From Reticulascus tulasneorum (taxonomy: Eukaryota > Ascomycota > Sordariomycetes > Glomerellales > Reticulascaceae), in contig LSAX01000011.1 of NCBI GenBank assembly GCA_001557505.1, positions 1,798,001-1,862,000 of the forward strand: 64,000 bases of DNA, in the 5' to 3' direction. Numbering within the stretch: the stretch's first letter is position 1; every line of letters starts with the position of its first letter. The notes beneath the pieces are model-generated. The model saw only the letters and a program-made list of their open reading frames with translations, was not told the DNA's origin and searched no databases. Of this stretch, positions 9,539 through 20,218 are shown piece after piece. Made by a program: the position numbers and the translations under genes.

Positions 9539-12492
9539 ATGCCTACCTTAGCTCGCAAGATTATCATCTGCGCAGCTATCGATGGCCTCATAATCCAGCC
9601 TCTGTCGTCCAAGGGACAGCGACCTGCCCAGCCGGTGCGAGTGAAGTATGGCGACGTGTCCATCTCTACTGTAAATCGCGATCAGATCCCGGACGTTTCG
9701 AAGCCAAATTCCTCGTTTGAAGCCTTTGGCGTCATAGGTTTGTCAATACCCAGCGTGCGCAGTTTAGATGGGTCAACTTTGCTAATGGCTCAATCGCAGG
9801 ATTGATCACGGTCTCCCGACTCAGCTATCTTATTACAATTACTCGTCGACAACAAGTAGCCCAAATATGTGGATTCCCAATATACGTCGTTACAGAGGTT
9901 GCGGTAACACCTTGCGCTTCCCAGACAGTTGCTGAAGATGCAATCACCCGCACATCCATCCAGCTACAGTCTAAGACCACAGACAAGGATGCCGAAGACA
10001 GCGAGAGCGATGATGATGCCGAGTTACCGACGGGGGCCGACGAGGTCGAGGATGCAGCCCGGGACGACCACTCAGATTCCACCGGCCATACAGTGTCTGG
10101 AAAGAGCAGTGTCGCAGAAGATGTAATGAGTCGGAAGGGAGGTTATGGACGATTTGCCCAGAGATGGTTCAGCAAGGGTGGGTGGATGCAAGATCAGAAA
10201 CGAACAATGGGTTGGAGCAATACGTCGAACCAGACAAAGCAGGCCCTGGAACAGAACACCAGCGCATCGGGAGCTTCCAAACCGCTCGTTGAGGAGAACG
10301 TAGGCGGCGTAGAAGCATCGACTCTACTGCCAAAGCTTCTACGAACAAGTCAAATTTTGTACGGTTCCTCCAGAAGCTTTTTCTTCTCCTACGACTATGA
10401 CATTACTCGAAGTTGGGCACGCCGAGCTGGTTCAGACACAGGGAATGCCTCCCTATATCAGCAAGTGGACCCCGTCTTCTTCTGGAATAAGCACACTCTT
10501 CAGCCGTTCGTCGACGCTGGACAAGATGCACTGGCACTTCCTCTTATGCAAGGCTTTGTAGGCCAGACGTCGTTTGTGATGGATAGCAGCCCACCTCAAC
10601 ATGACGAAGGCGTAACAGATTCGGTAGAATTAGCCAGCATGGCCGCAGCCGACCCAGCGTCCGCATCTCCGCCAAATGAAGGAGCAAGAGAGTCGGTAGA
10701 CCTTCGTCCCACAGAAAGGAAACTCCTTCTTACCATCATCTCTCGCCGGTCAACGAAAAGAGCCGGGCTGAGATACCATCGGCGAGGTGTGGATGAGGAG
10801 GGCAACGTTGCCAATGCTGTTGAGACAGAACAAATACTCTCTAGTCCATCCTGGGAAAAGTCATCCCGGGTGTATTCATTCCTCCAAATCAGAGGCAGTA
10901 TCCCCTTGTTCTTTACTCAGTCTCCTTATTCCCTCAAACCGACCCCGGTCCTACGTCATTCATCTGAAGCAAATTATAAGGCGTGCCAGAAACACTTCGA
11001 TCGGTTGATCAAGGAGTATGGAGCGTTACAGATTGTGAACCTGGTTGAAAAACACGGCATTGAAGCGCCCATTGGGGAGGAATACCAACGAAATGTCGCC
11101 AAGCTCAATGAAGAAGAGTACGCTGGCCATCACTCACAGATTCCATTTGAGTGGTTTGATTTCCACGCCGCTTGTCGAGGGATGAAGTTCGAAAATGTCA
11201 GTCTAGTGCTAGATACATTACGCGATAAGCTGGAGGAGTTTGGGAGCACGGTGGAGGTCAACGGCGAGCTATTCTTGCGACAGCAGGGGGTGTTGAGGAC
11301 CAATTGCATGGACTGCCTTGATCGGACAAATGTTTGCCAAAGCTCATTTGCGAAGTACATGCTCGAGACTCAGCTGAAGGCCGAAGGGTTTGAGATGATT
11401 GCGCAGCTGGACCAGAAAACACAGTGGTTCAACACCATTTGGGCGGATAATGGCGATGCCGTCTCAAAGCAGTATGCGTCAACTGCCGCCATGAAGGGTG
11501 ACTATACGAGGACAAAGAAACGGAACTATCGAGGCACTCTAAACGACCTTGGCTTATCACTGACGAGGTTCTATAATGGGTAACGTACAGCATTTGCCTG
11601 ACCGCAGTACATGAAACTAACGCTCTGTAGCATGGTCAATGACTACTTCAGTCAAGCAGTCATAGACTTCCTTCTTGGGAATGTGACCTCAATGGTATTC
11701 CAAGAGTTTGAAGCAGATATGATGACGAAAGACCCTGCGGTTTCCATGCTCAAAATGAGAGACCAAGCTATTGAGCTGTGCCAAAAGCGCGTCATAGCCG
11801 ATGAGAGCGAGGAGTTTATCGGCGGATGGGTCTTGCTCACTCCCCACATATCGGATACGCTCAAGTCGCTACCGTTTGAAGAGGTAGTTTTAATGCTGAC
11901 GGATGAGGCACTCTACCTCTGCCGCTTCGACTGGAACTTGGATAAAGTGTCCTCGTTTGAGCGAGTTGATTTGGCTCACGTGGTTGGGATAAAGTTTGGC
12001 ACCTACATCACATCCACTGTTTCCCCTGCGCATACAGACGAGCTTAAAAATGTTGGTTTCGTGATATCGTACCAGCCAGGGAAGAACGACATTACAAGAA
12101 CCAATACTAGGTCCTTGTCGACTCTCGGCGTCAGACGTGGGAAAACGGAGCAGCTGGATGGTTCAGATGGTCAAGTTGCGACTGGCATCGCCGGCCTTCT
12201 GGCAGGACGCCCTAAGGAATTGCCAATTCGAAAGATTGCATTCAAAGCCCCGTACACTCAATCTTCTGCGGCGGTAACGGGCGATAGTTCGAGGCTCAGC
12301 GAGATTCAACAAGTCGTAAGCATCTGTGCTGATGTGGAGCGCCTAGCGTTCCGGCATCAGCCAAAGAAGGACGTCCCCGGGGCGGAGAGCATTATAGAAA
12401 AGGGCGAGATCATTTCTCTGGAAGAGGCTAAGCGGAGTACTGGTCTGCTGGAGCAGTTGGGCCACTCAATCAAGCGACTGGTTTGGGCCTGA
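9539..12492 (+). CDS. Sac-domain phosphoinositide phosphatase with hSac2 domain (INPP5F/Sac2-like)
   Basis: My model is join(9539..9737, 9800..11579, 11631..12492), 946 aa. The Sac domain removes phosphate from phosphoinositides. The N-terminal Sac half starts at MPTLARKIIICAAIDGLI. An acidic low-complexity insert follows at about residues 130-170. Typical Sac motifs come next (RTSQILYGSSRSFFFSYDYDITRS, then VYSFLQIRGSIPLFFTQ). The catalytic C-x5-R is CMDCLDR at about residue 569, so the enzyme looks active. The third exon matches the hSac2 homology domain seen in human INPP5F and its fungal relatives, which separates it from Sac1 (shorter, membrane-anchored) and Fig4. No transmembrane anchor is visible. 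The stop codon lies only 31 bp from that of convergent BMT6. Confidence 0.85.
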
Positions 12493-12523
12493 TAGCGTGC
12501 AATATCAGAAGTAGTGATTTGGG

Positions 12524-13657
12524 TCAGGGCCTGACGGCGCGGTAGAGGTGCATCTGGTAACGCATATTCTCGAGAGGAATGGGGTACTCCAGTGTTTCTG
12601 ACAGTCGGAACCAGATGGAGTCATTGGTTTCGAGCTTCTCCCACTTGCAGGTGCCGGCTACATCTCCATCTGCCTTGAGCAGGGTGCGGTCCAGGAGCCA
12701 TTGCGTGGGATACTTCTTGGATTCTTTGCCCACAGCTGTTTCCGAGTAGCTCCCCGGGCTATCAACAATAAGGAGCAAGGAATTTTCTGGGATAGACATC
12801 GTCAGGTTGAGCAGGAAGGTCGTGGTCTTGCCGATGCCGCCAGACGTATAGAGTTCATTGAGAGTAAATAGCAATGTAACGAGTAATGGATCCGTGCCGA
12901 TGTATTCCGCAATCTGCTCTTTGCTGGCTGCAAGGATGTCTTGCTCTATGAAGACTGAGCTGAGTTGCGAAGGGAGAATGAGAGGTGGGTTGGCTGCCTT
13001 AGACGCTGCGCTGGCGTATTTAGACAGCGGGGGCGGTGTTGTCAAGCTCCTATGCAGCTTTTTGATTACTTCTCCCCACGGAGCTGAGTCAATGTTGGTA
13101 ATCGTGCCAGAGATCGACGCTTCTTGTTCTAGAAATGCCGCGAATGCAACGATCTCCGCGGCGCCCCCTCCTATTGATACTATCCTCAGCTGTTTTGTAA
13201 CCGCTACATCGCCGCTAGAATCATCCTCGTTCGTAGAAGCCTCGCCTTCTACAGGAGCACAAATCTCCTCAAGGTGATCTTGAAGTCCCGCAAATACAGA
13301 AGCATAGCAGAGAGCTCGAGTTGGACTCCACCGCGCAGCGTACGCTTCCAGGTTCGATTCCTTGCCGAACGCCGTCTCAAAGTCGCGGTTGAATAGCGAC
13401 TGCTTGAGTTCCTGCAGCACTGAAGACAGAGAATCAGATGATAGCGTGTCTGCGAATGCATGCTGAAAGATGTTGAGGAGCGTCTGCTGGTGCTTCAGGT
13501 CGGCCTCTTTCTGCGGATCAACCGTTTCCTCAACTTCCGGCGGCGGCGGTGGCTTGGGGTTTTTAGGGGGCGCCTTGGCGTGTTTGTACCCGGATGAGAG
13601 GGAGGTATCTGTTTTGTAGGCTCTGATGTTTGTGGCTTTCTTTGCCTTCTTAGCCAT
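12524..13657 (-). CDS. BMT6: 25S rRNA (uridine-N3)-methyltransferase, BMT6 type
   Basis: The 377-aa single-exon product matches the fungal family that methylates N3 of a uridine (U2843 in yeast numbering) in 25S rRNA using S-adenosylmethionine. A lysine-rich N-terminus (MAKKAKKATN) suits nucleolar location and is followed by a Pro-rich stretch. The SAM-binding glycine loop is VSIGGGAAE at about residues 160-168. Later family-like segments are DPLLVTLLFTLNELY, LLIVDSPGSYSE and KYPTQWLLD, and the tail MRYQMHLYRAV. It is convergent with the Sac phosphatase gene, so the 3' UTRs very probably overlap. Assignment to BMT6 rather than BMT5 rests on overall form and is not certain. Confidence 0.82.
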   Translation of the reverse strand: MAKKAKKATNIRAYKTDTSLSSGYKHAKAPPKNPKPPPPPEVEETVDPQKEADLKHQQTLLNIFQHAFADTLSSDSLSSVLQELKQSLFNRDFETAFGKESNLEAYAARWSPTRALCYASVFAGLQDHLEEICAPVEGEASTNEDDSSGDVAVTKQLRIVSIGGGAAEIVAFAAFLEQEASISGTITNIDSAPWGEVIKKLHRSLTTPPPLSKYASAASKAANPPLILPSQLSSVFIEQDILAASKEQIAEYIGTDPLLVTLLFTLNELYTSGGIGKTTTFLLNLTMSIPENSLLLIVDSPGSYSETAVGKESKKYPTQWLLDRTLLKADGDVAGTCKWEKLETNDSIWFRLSETLEYPIPLENMRYQMHLYRAVRP

Positions 13658-13736
13658 TTTGACGTCTGCTTAAAGGAAGAAGCTTGAGAAACGAATTTGA
13701 ATGTGTGGCGAGCTGCTGCTAGCTCTTCACTTTTCT

Positions 13737-14294
13737 TTAGGATCGAAGTTCTTGCTCAGTCCTGATTCTCTTGCCCAATAAGAAGTCTTGAGGGAAGGTA
13801 GATGGTACGCCCAAAATGGGTAAGTCTTGTGAAATCCACAGCCAATACAAGCTGTTGTCGAGTTCCACTAGCAGCTCGAGCGATGGGCTACGGATGACGA
13901 TGTGGTTTTCTTGAAGCTCAAGGGTTTTTTGAGTCCTGCTTGCTGTAATCCTGTTTGAGTGTGGTATTGGGAGTCTCAATAATCTTTGCCAACCAGTTAG
14001 CTCCTCATGCAGGCGATTTGCGTCGAATTCGTATTTCGCCAGACCGATATCTCGTTCTTTCAGTTGAAAGATTTAGATAGTGGATATAATTATTCTGAAA
14101 TTTTATGGTTGGGCAACACGGCAGAATTGCATATAAGCCATACCGTTCCGGGTATATGCATTTTCTAAACCGGTACCAAGCAGTCCCTGATTCGAATGAT
14201 CAATGCCACGCCTTGCGTTGTAATTCATGTCTACGATGGCGGTTACTGTTTGTAGCAAAGACAGCTTAGTTCTTTCGAACACAGGAGTCGGCAT
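13737..14294 (-). CDS. Small unrecognised spliced protein gene
   Basis: Two coding-like stretches lie in the same register but are separated by stop codons that a 63-nt GT-AG intron would remove: complement(join(13737..14056, 14120..14294)), 164 aa. The junction gives MQFCQRDIGLAKYEF. The second exon contains coding-like sequence upstream of its own first ATG (LAKYEFDANRLHEELTGW), which is why a simple ATG-to-stop scan splits the gene. I see no signal peptide or known domain. The protein ends FLLGKRIRTEQELRS. It lies 79 bp upstream of the BMT6 start on the same strand, so it occupies that gene's promoter region. It could be a true small gene or the remnant of a larger one whose 5' part was lost at the tandem duplication just upstream. 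Confidence 0.45.
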
Positions 14295-14499
14295 GATGGA
14301 GAAGTAAGAGACTTCTTCCTATTATCAGTCAAGAGTGTGACAACTTCACCAGCGCAGTACACGAATAGGGGGGAATAAGACTCAATTCTGCACAACTATT
14401 ATAACTTGTACATCAAAAGAATGACCAGCCAACCCCCTCAACCTTCCGGTTACAGCCAGAAGTATGTATGTATGTTGCAAAAGGAAAAAGAACGCAAGC

Positions 14500-14650
14500 G
14501 CGCCCACGAGGCAAGCCAGGCGATAGCGCAAAACATTGTCGCCAGCATAGCCTCGGTCCAACACGCGGTCCCAGCGATGGCGTAGAAGCACTTTCGCTGT
14601 CGAGTGGTGAAGATCTCGGACGACAGCGTATCTAAACACAGATGGGGTAT
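14500..14650. repeat. Tandem duplication, copy A
   Basis: This copy shares with copy B an almost identical core, AGCGATGGCGTAGAAGCACT, at 14573-14592 here. It also shares flanking matches (GCGATAGCGCAA, CATTGTCGCC, CAACACGC, then AGATGGGGT at the end). Both copies are in direct orientation, with starts about 220 bp apart. No open frame with a recognisable product runs through it. Confidence 0.75.
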
Positions 14651-14721
14651 CATAGAAAATGCAAAAGTTCGCCGTATATGGCTCCTCCCTTGGAAGAATC
14701 CTTTCTCTCTTTTTTTTGGTT

Positions 14722-14931
14722 TCCCATGAGACGGGCAAAAAGCGATAGCGCAATGGCATTGTCGCCGACCACGAGTCTCCAGCCCAACACGCCGTTTCCC
14801 AGCGATGGCGTAGAAGCACTGTCGCTGTCGAGGTTCCAGCCCCTAGTCCCCGTCCGCCGCATTCGGTCGCAGACGGGTGCTTGTGCCTTTTCTCGGATGA
14901 AAGGCGTTATCCAAACATTAGATGGGGTGTA
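14722..14931. repeat. Tandem duplication, copy B
   Basis: This is the second copy of the unit described at 14500-14650. It is longer because of an insertion of about 55 bp between the GCTGTCGAGG core and the terminal AGATGGGGT. The two copies have clearly diverged, so the duplication is not recent. Confidence 0.75.
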
Positions 14932-15141
14932 ATAAATTTGTAAGATTTCGTTGACACAAAGTCAACGAATAAGTAACGAGAAGTGAAATGTCGAACGACA
15001 GGTTGAACTGCCCACCGGTTGCGAATTAGACAACTGCCGCCAGCGTCACCAGTTCCGCTCGATTGTTGAAGATCTTGTTTCGGAACCTGCCACATATTGA
15101 CGCTCCCACTCCTTTCCGTCAAGGGCTAAACCTTGGTGCGT

Positions 15142-16978
15142 TCACTTCTTCGATGGGATTATGCGTGCAAAGCCTCGCTCGTGGACTTCACGGCGCGCAG
15201 CGCCGTCTTCGAAATCGCTACCTGCGTCAGAGAGGTTGGTGAGCTTGCTGCTGGGCTTGTTGCCAAAGATCTTCAGGAGAATCATCATGGCAAAGCTGCT
15301 AGCAATGCTCAAGCAAAGAATACCAATCATGGTCAAGTTGCTTCGGCGATACTGATAGCGGCCCTTCGCCGCATCTGCTGGCCAGCCAGTATATAGCGCA
15401 TATGTCGTGACAATGCTGCCAAGATTTCCGAGTCCTGATACCAAAGCTGTGGCAGCCGCGACTCCAACCTCACCATGACGGCGTTGAAATATCTCGTTGG
15501 TCCATGCCATACAGTTTGGAACCGTCGGGCCTAGGCCGAAGCCAACCATCAACAGGCCGCCGTATCTAGCCCAACCGTTTGATAGAGCGAAAGTGACGGT
15601 CAGCAACCCTGTGATTTGGATGCAGACGGCGGCTGAGAAGATCAATGGTCTGTGACGGTGGAATCGATCAGATAGTGGCATCGAGATTAGAATAGCGATC
15701 AAGTCCATCTGTTCCCGAGTTAGACAGACAGTCTTGATCAAAGCTTGCGATACTTACAATCCATATGGGAGCAAAGAGCAAGCTGACTTGGATGCTGCTC
15801 GCGTCAGGTTTGATTGATGCGATAATAACGGATCCATAGAGCTGAGTGCCAATTCCCACACCAACCACGCCGAAGTACATGACAAATAAGGGCCAGAGCC
15901 GCCAATCCGTCAGCACATTGAGCAGGTCCTTCAGTGTCCATGATCTGGTGTGGTATACCCGTCGCAGATCGTGATAGTGAACTACAGCATCGTGGCCAGT
16001 GAGTGCTTCGGGTGACGCAGGAAGCCACTTGAACCAGCCAGATCGAACTCGTTGTTGGCCAGGGATAAGTGGCCGGTCTGGAAGCCACCATAACAGGCTT
16101 ATGCCGACGACTATGGCAACAAGTCCGTAGAGGAGGAACATCCACCGAAATCCTATAAGGCCGCCCGCACCATCCATGAGCTGGAAGCCGGCAGAGACAA
16201 GACCCACCACAGCAGCTGACACTTGAGCTGCGGTGAAGTACATGCCGATCCTCTTCCCGGTGCGAGACGGCGGGTAGAACAGAGTCAAGTAATAAGCCAT
16301 GCCTGGCCACATTCCCGCAACGACAACTCCTAGCAGAAATCGAAGCAACCTGGCAGAGTCAGCCAAACGTGAAGGATTAGATGACAGCGAGCTCGGTCAT
16401 ACTTTACACTCCATGCACTTTGAACGGCGGCGAAACAAGCTCCAATAAGTCCAGTCGCGACGACAATTCGCGACATCCAGATCCGCGGACTCAACTTGCT
16501 CATGACTAAGTTTGAAGGGAGGTCGAAAAGCACATAAGCAACGTAGAATAGGGCCAGGGCTGTCGATGTGTCTTTGGCAGTCAAGCCCAGCACAGTCATC
16601 AAATCGTGGCCTTTCGCCCTATTCATGGTTTGTGCAATTCCAATATTGGATCGGATGGCAGAACATAGGAAGTACAGCGTCCAGAAAGCTAGCAAGTTGG
16701 TTGTTCAGCGGAGGAAGATATCAAAAGGCGGTTACTCTTTTACCTGGAATGATGCGAAGGTCAAGCTTCCTAAGAGCAACTACGATTAGATGACAACTCG
16801 GGGGGTTGGTTGGGTACTGGTGCACAAACTTGTATACTCGTTCCACGGTTTCCACATCGTAATCCTCCTCCGGCTGCAGCGTAGAGTCGATCTGGTCTTC
16901 CTGGCCATTGGAAGTGGAATTAAACTCGTTAGGGAGTTTGCCGTCGCCAGTAGGCGACTCTGGGGTCCTGTGAGCCAT
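15142..16978 (-). CDS. MFS transporter, anion:cation symporter (ACS, allantoate/Dal5-like) family
   Basis: My model is complement(join(15142..15708, 15758..16349, 16403..16688, 16744..16769, 16830..16978)), 539 aa. It is a plasma-membrane uptake carrier of the ACS family. The entry motif VERVYKKLDLRIIPAFWTLYFL comes after an acidic cytosolic N-terminus, followed by SAIRSNIGIAQ. Further family features are ALFYVAYVLFDLPSNL, a GMWPGMAYYLTLFYP segment in helix 5, PDASSIQVSLLFAPIWI, and the late GLGPTVPNCMAWTNEI. About twelve membrane segments are expected. The second intron-removed stretch (16770-16829) is exactly 60 nt without in-frame stops. Removing it restores VYKKLDLRIIP, which argues that it is a true intron. 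The substrate (allantoate, vitamin or another organic acid) cannot be told from the sequence. The ATG at 16996 is an alternative start. Confidence 0.87.
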
Positions 16979-19900
16979 ACTTTGACTGAGAAGCAATGGA
17001 AGAGCGTGCTACCAGTCTTTTCTGGCCACTACAGATTCGTGTCCCAGGTAGAACTGGCTATCGAGAAGAATTGAGATTAGGACTGGTTTGTTAGGAAGAC
17101 AGCACACCAATGACACGTGAGTTGATGATGGAGAAGAAAGAGGGTTAAGATGACTGGTGCGAGGTTTTGAATTGAAGCTCATGTGGAGAGACCGCGGATA
17201 TCCAAGGCCTTGCGTTCCCGCTAGATAGGTGCCCTTGCAATCCTATGATTGGTAGGTGGAGCTCCTAGCTTCATCCCACGTTTGAATCCCATGGACCCAA
17301 CAAAAGCTAGTGATAAGTGCAGCATCCGAAGCTACATTGAGTGCATGCATACATCTGAGAATTAGCGAGAAGATAGCGCCGACTAGCACCCCACGGGCGC
17401 CCTCCGTGGTCGGGACACTAGTCCAGACCGACCCGCCAGGATGTGCCGCTACTGCTATGCCGGCCTCAAATTCGGGCTTGGTTTGAATTGGTGAAAGCCT
17501 ATAACTTATGGTGGCTGAGAAGCTCTCCGTTGATGGGCGGCATGGCAAACATTAAGGACGTGACTGGGCAAGCCTAGGCAGGGGATGGCAAACCCTTGGA
17601 TTCATTTCAATGTGATGCCGGGCCGCTGGAATCAGATTGTACAACACTCACCATCACCCTACTAATTAAATGGGACTAGCAACCCCAGGAGAGGAATAGG
17701 CCCGGGTCGGGGTTTGGGTCCCAGCCAGACGAAACCAGCACTTTTAGCACTCAAGCCGCCGGGAGCGCCACTGCATCGAAGATGGTCTGGTTTCTGCTTC
17801 ATCAGACTAGTAAGTCGAGCTTTAGTAACATGCTGTTCTTCCCCTTCTTGAACAATCCTGAGTATGTGCTCAATGACAGAGAGGATAATTAAACAGACGG
17901 TTTGGAACTTCATGCTAGAAGGAAGCATTTTTGTGTGAGGGGACAACATTGACCAACTTTATCTGAAGACAGATCTCGGAAGCAACTACGTAATTCATAT
18001 AAAAGCGCAGATTCTGATAGCTACACATATTCACTGAGATTTGTCAAACGGCTTGCGTGTTTCAGAGCTTTCCTGAGAGTTATTCTGGAGAGGACTAGAG
18101 ATCAGAAGCCTGATGTCTTCAGTCATTACTTCGGCAGGTCGGCTCTCAGGCATCCAGACTTCTGCCTCAGACTTAGAACTTGGTGCCTTAGGATACAAAA
18201 CGGGGATCAACTCCAAGTCATCATACCCCACTTGTCAATTGACTGTTGATTTCCATGAAACAGAGGAAATTCTCCATCATTGATCTTCTCTAGCATAATG
18301 CCTTCTTGCAACTGCCAACTGTGACTGGCTCAATTGGATCACTGGATCATCACGGCCGCCGTGATGGATATTTCGAGTCTCTATCGTGAAGCTCCTCAAC
18401 CTCAGCATGTCTCTCTTTGCAGTAGAGCGGTTTGTACGAGGGGAACTGTTACCATAACGGTGTAGGACTCTGCAAACAGGGCTGCTGATGTCTAGTGGAC
18501 AGTTATATTTAGTGAGTGGTTCACCGCATTTCAGACAACGGCCTCTGCTAATGTTGCCAGGAACGTCCACACTATCGCAGCTCTTCTCTACCTTGGGCAT
18601 TTTACGTTCCACTCTCGCAGCTGCACTCATGAGTGGTTGAGTGGGCACCCGATATGTTCAATCACACTTGTACTTTTGACTGAGTGTTAACTTGTCTTTG
18701 CGGACTGTTATTTTGTGCAATAATTACGCCACTCAAGGTTGACGAATGAGCCAATCCATGCGTATCTTCCTGCATCCATGGAGGGATGACCAAGGAGGTT
18801 CTTGCTTCCGAGTGGAAGACACAAGATTCTGTCATTCCGGAATTGCCATTGGTGATATTTCAACCGGACTGGTTTTGGAGGCCCCCCACTGTCTTGCTAT
18901 GGACGGCAATACTATGATCGATCAAGCTGGATCTCAAGGGAAGCTAATTTCCTCCCACCCATTTGTGTGGTAGGCTGCCCTGGACCAGTAAGTGGCTTGA
19001 ATGCGTCCAGATGGCTTTGAAATGCGGACGATGTGCCTCTGCGACTACAAGGCAAATAACGCGAAAGCTTGAGGCAGCTTAGGGTGAGGATGCATGGCGC
19101 GATGAGTGAAAGCTCAGACCTACGCCAGGCAGGTCAGCCTATGAGGCCAGGGACACACGACACGAGATATGCGCCATAGCGGTTACTTTCAACTTCTGAT
19201 ACCGCAGCGTCCCAGGTCATGTGGACAGTTGCTGAATGACTCCGCAAACAGGTTGGACCAAAACAGATTCCCGCAAGGCAAGTGCTCAAACCCTCAAGTG
19301 CTGAATCTCTCGCTGCTGATCTAATATGGTGAGCAAAAGCTTACACCTTTGAATTTAGTGTCTGCTTCGTCAGCGTTGACATGGGAGGTTTAAATAGCAC
19401 AGCCAGCGCTGTCAAACGAGATCAACTGTGCGATATCCAGGACTTTCTCAGACTTTCCATATTGAAGACCGAGGAGTATCTTTGTGGAAGCAGGCAGCAA
19501 CCAGGAGTGGAAGGTGTATCTGCGCATGCCTCCATTAACACTATGGCTTTTCGCTGGCTTAGGCTCTGATGGTTATGGTTCGCGTGGCGATATGCCACCA
19601 TCACCACACCCCTGCTTGGGCAGCCTTGTGGCCCGGCCCAAGGCGCCATGGTGTGAGTCATGCTGCCTATTGCACGATCGTCTCGCCGAGTCGGGTCGAG
19701 TCATCGAATTGGCCTAGATGCCTAAATCAAGACACATACTAATATCTGCAGACGACCTCGAGAAAGTAAATAGTATTTTGACTTGGTCATTCTCATTGCT
19801 CCGCGAGTTTGCGCCACTGCAAGTACGTATGCCTGTTGAGGAAGTTATCGGGGTGTGGCGTGCATGTCACGTGCTGGCCCGCTGATTAATTGCCTATTAG

Positions 19901-20218
19901 GTGGCGGTGCTAGGCTCCCTGTTTTTGTTTCTTCACACCGTGTTTTTCAGGCCAAACTGACTTTTCCGCCTTCCAGCAACAAGTCTAGCCAAGAAACGCT
20001 TTACGAATCTACACGTATTTCGATTACGCCGTGCGACACGCCGCCTGCCCAACTATCTCTCCGTCGTTGGCCGATCCTGGAGACTACAGGCGCCATTTCC
20101 AGCTTTGCTGGATCCTTCCCAGCGACGCAGACACACTCAAAGTCACAGCCTTTCCAGAGCCAACTTCTTTCGCTCGAACCCTACCAACCTATCACACGAT
20201 AATCGCATCTTGCCCAAC
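16979..20218. other. Gene-poor 3.2-kb block
   Basis: No intact gene is supported between the ACS transporter and the zinc-finger gene. A 101-codon minus frame (17548-17243) reads like protein but lacks neighbours, introns or a family. The stretch 18031-18648 is described separately as a broken gene. The last 500 bp should be the promoter and 5' UTR of the zinc-finger gene. Confidence 0.5.
18031..18648 (-). pseudogene. Frame-broken Cys-rich gene relic
   Basis: Coding-like segments succeed one another in different frames. The first (from about 18630) reads GRCLKCGEPLTKYNCPLD, then SSPVCRVLHRYG. A second frame gives YCKERHAEVEELHDRD near 18430-18370. A third gives EGIMLEKINDGEFPLFHG near 18310-18250. 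The last (18231-18031) reads YDDLELIPVLYPKAP to a stop. Possible introns between them would be only 35-40 nt, and the final step looks like a 1-nt slip at about 18231. The CxxC and CxxxH spacing suggests a zinc-binding protein. Either it is a decayed gene or a gene with very short introns; I favour decay. The family is not recognised. Confidence 0.35.

Noticed and set aside
17243..17548. 101-codon minus frame of protein-like composition
   Set aside because: Single short frame with no conserved motif, intron or clear start; noted in the gene-poor block only.
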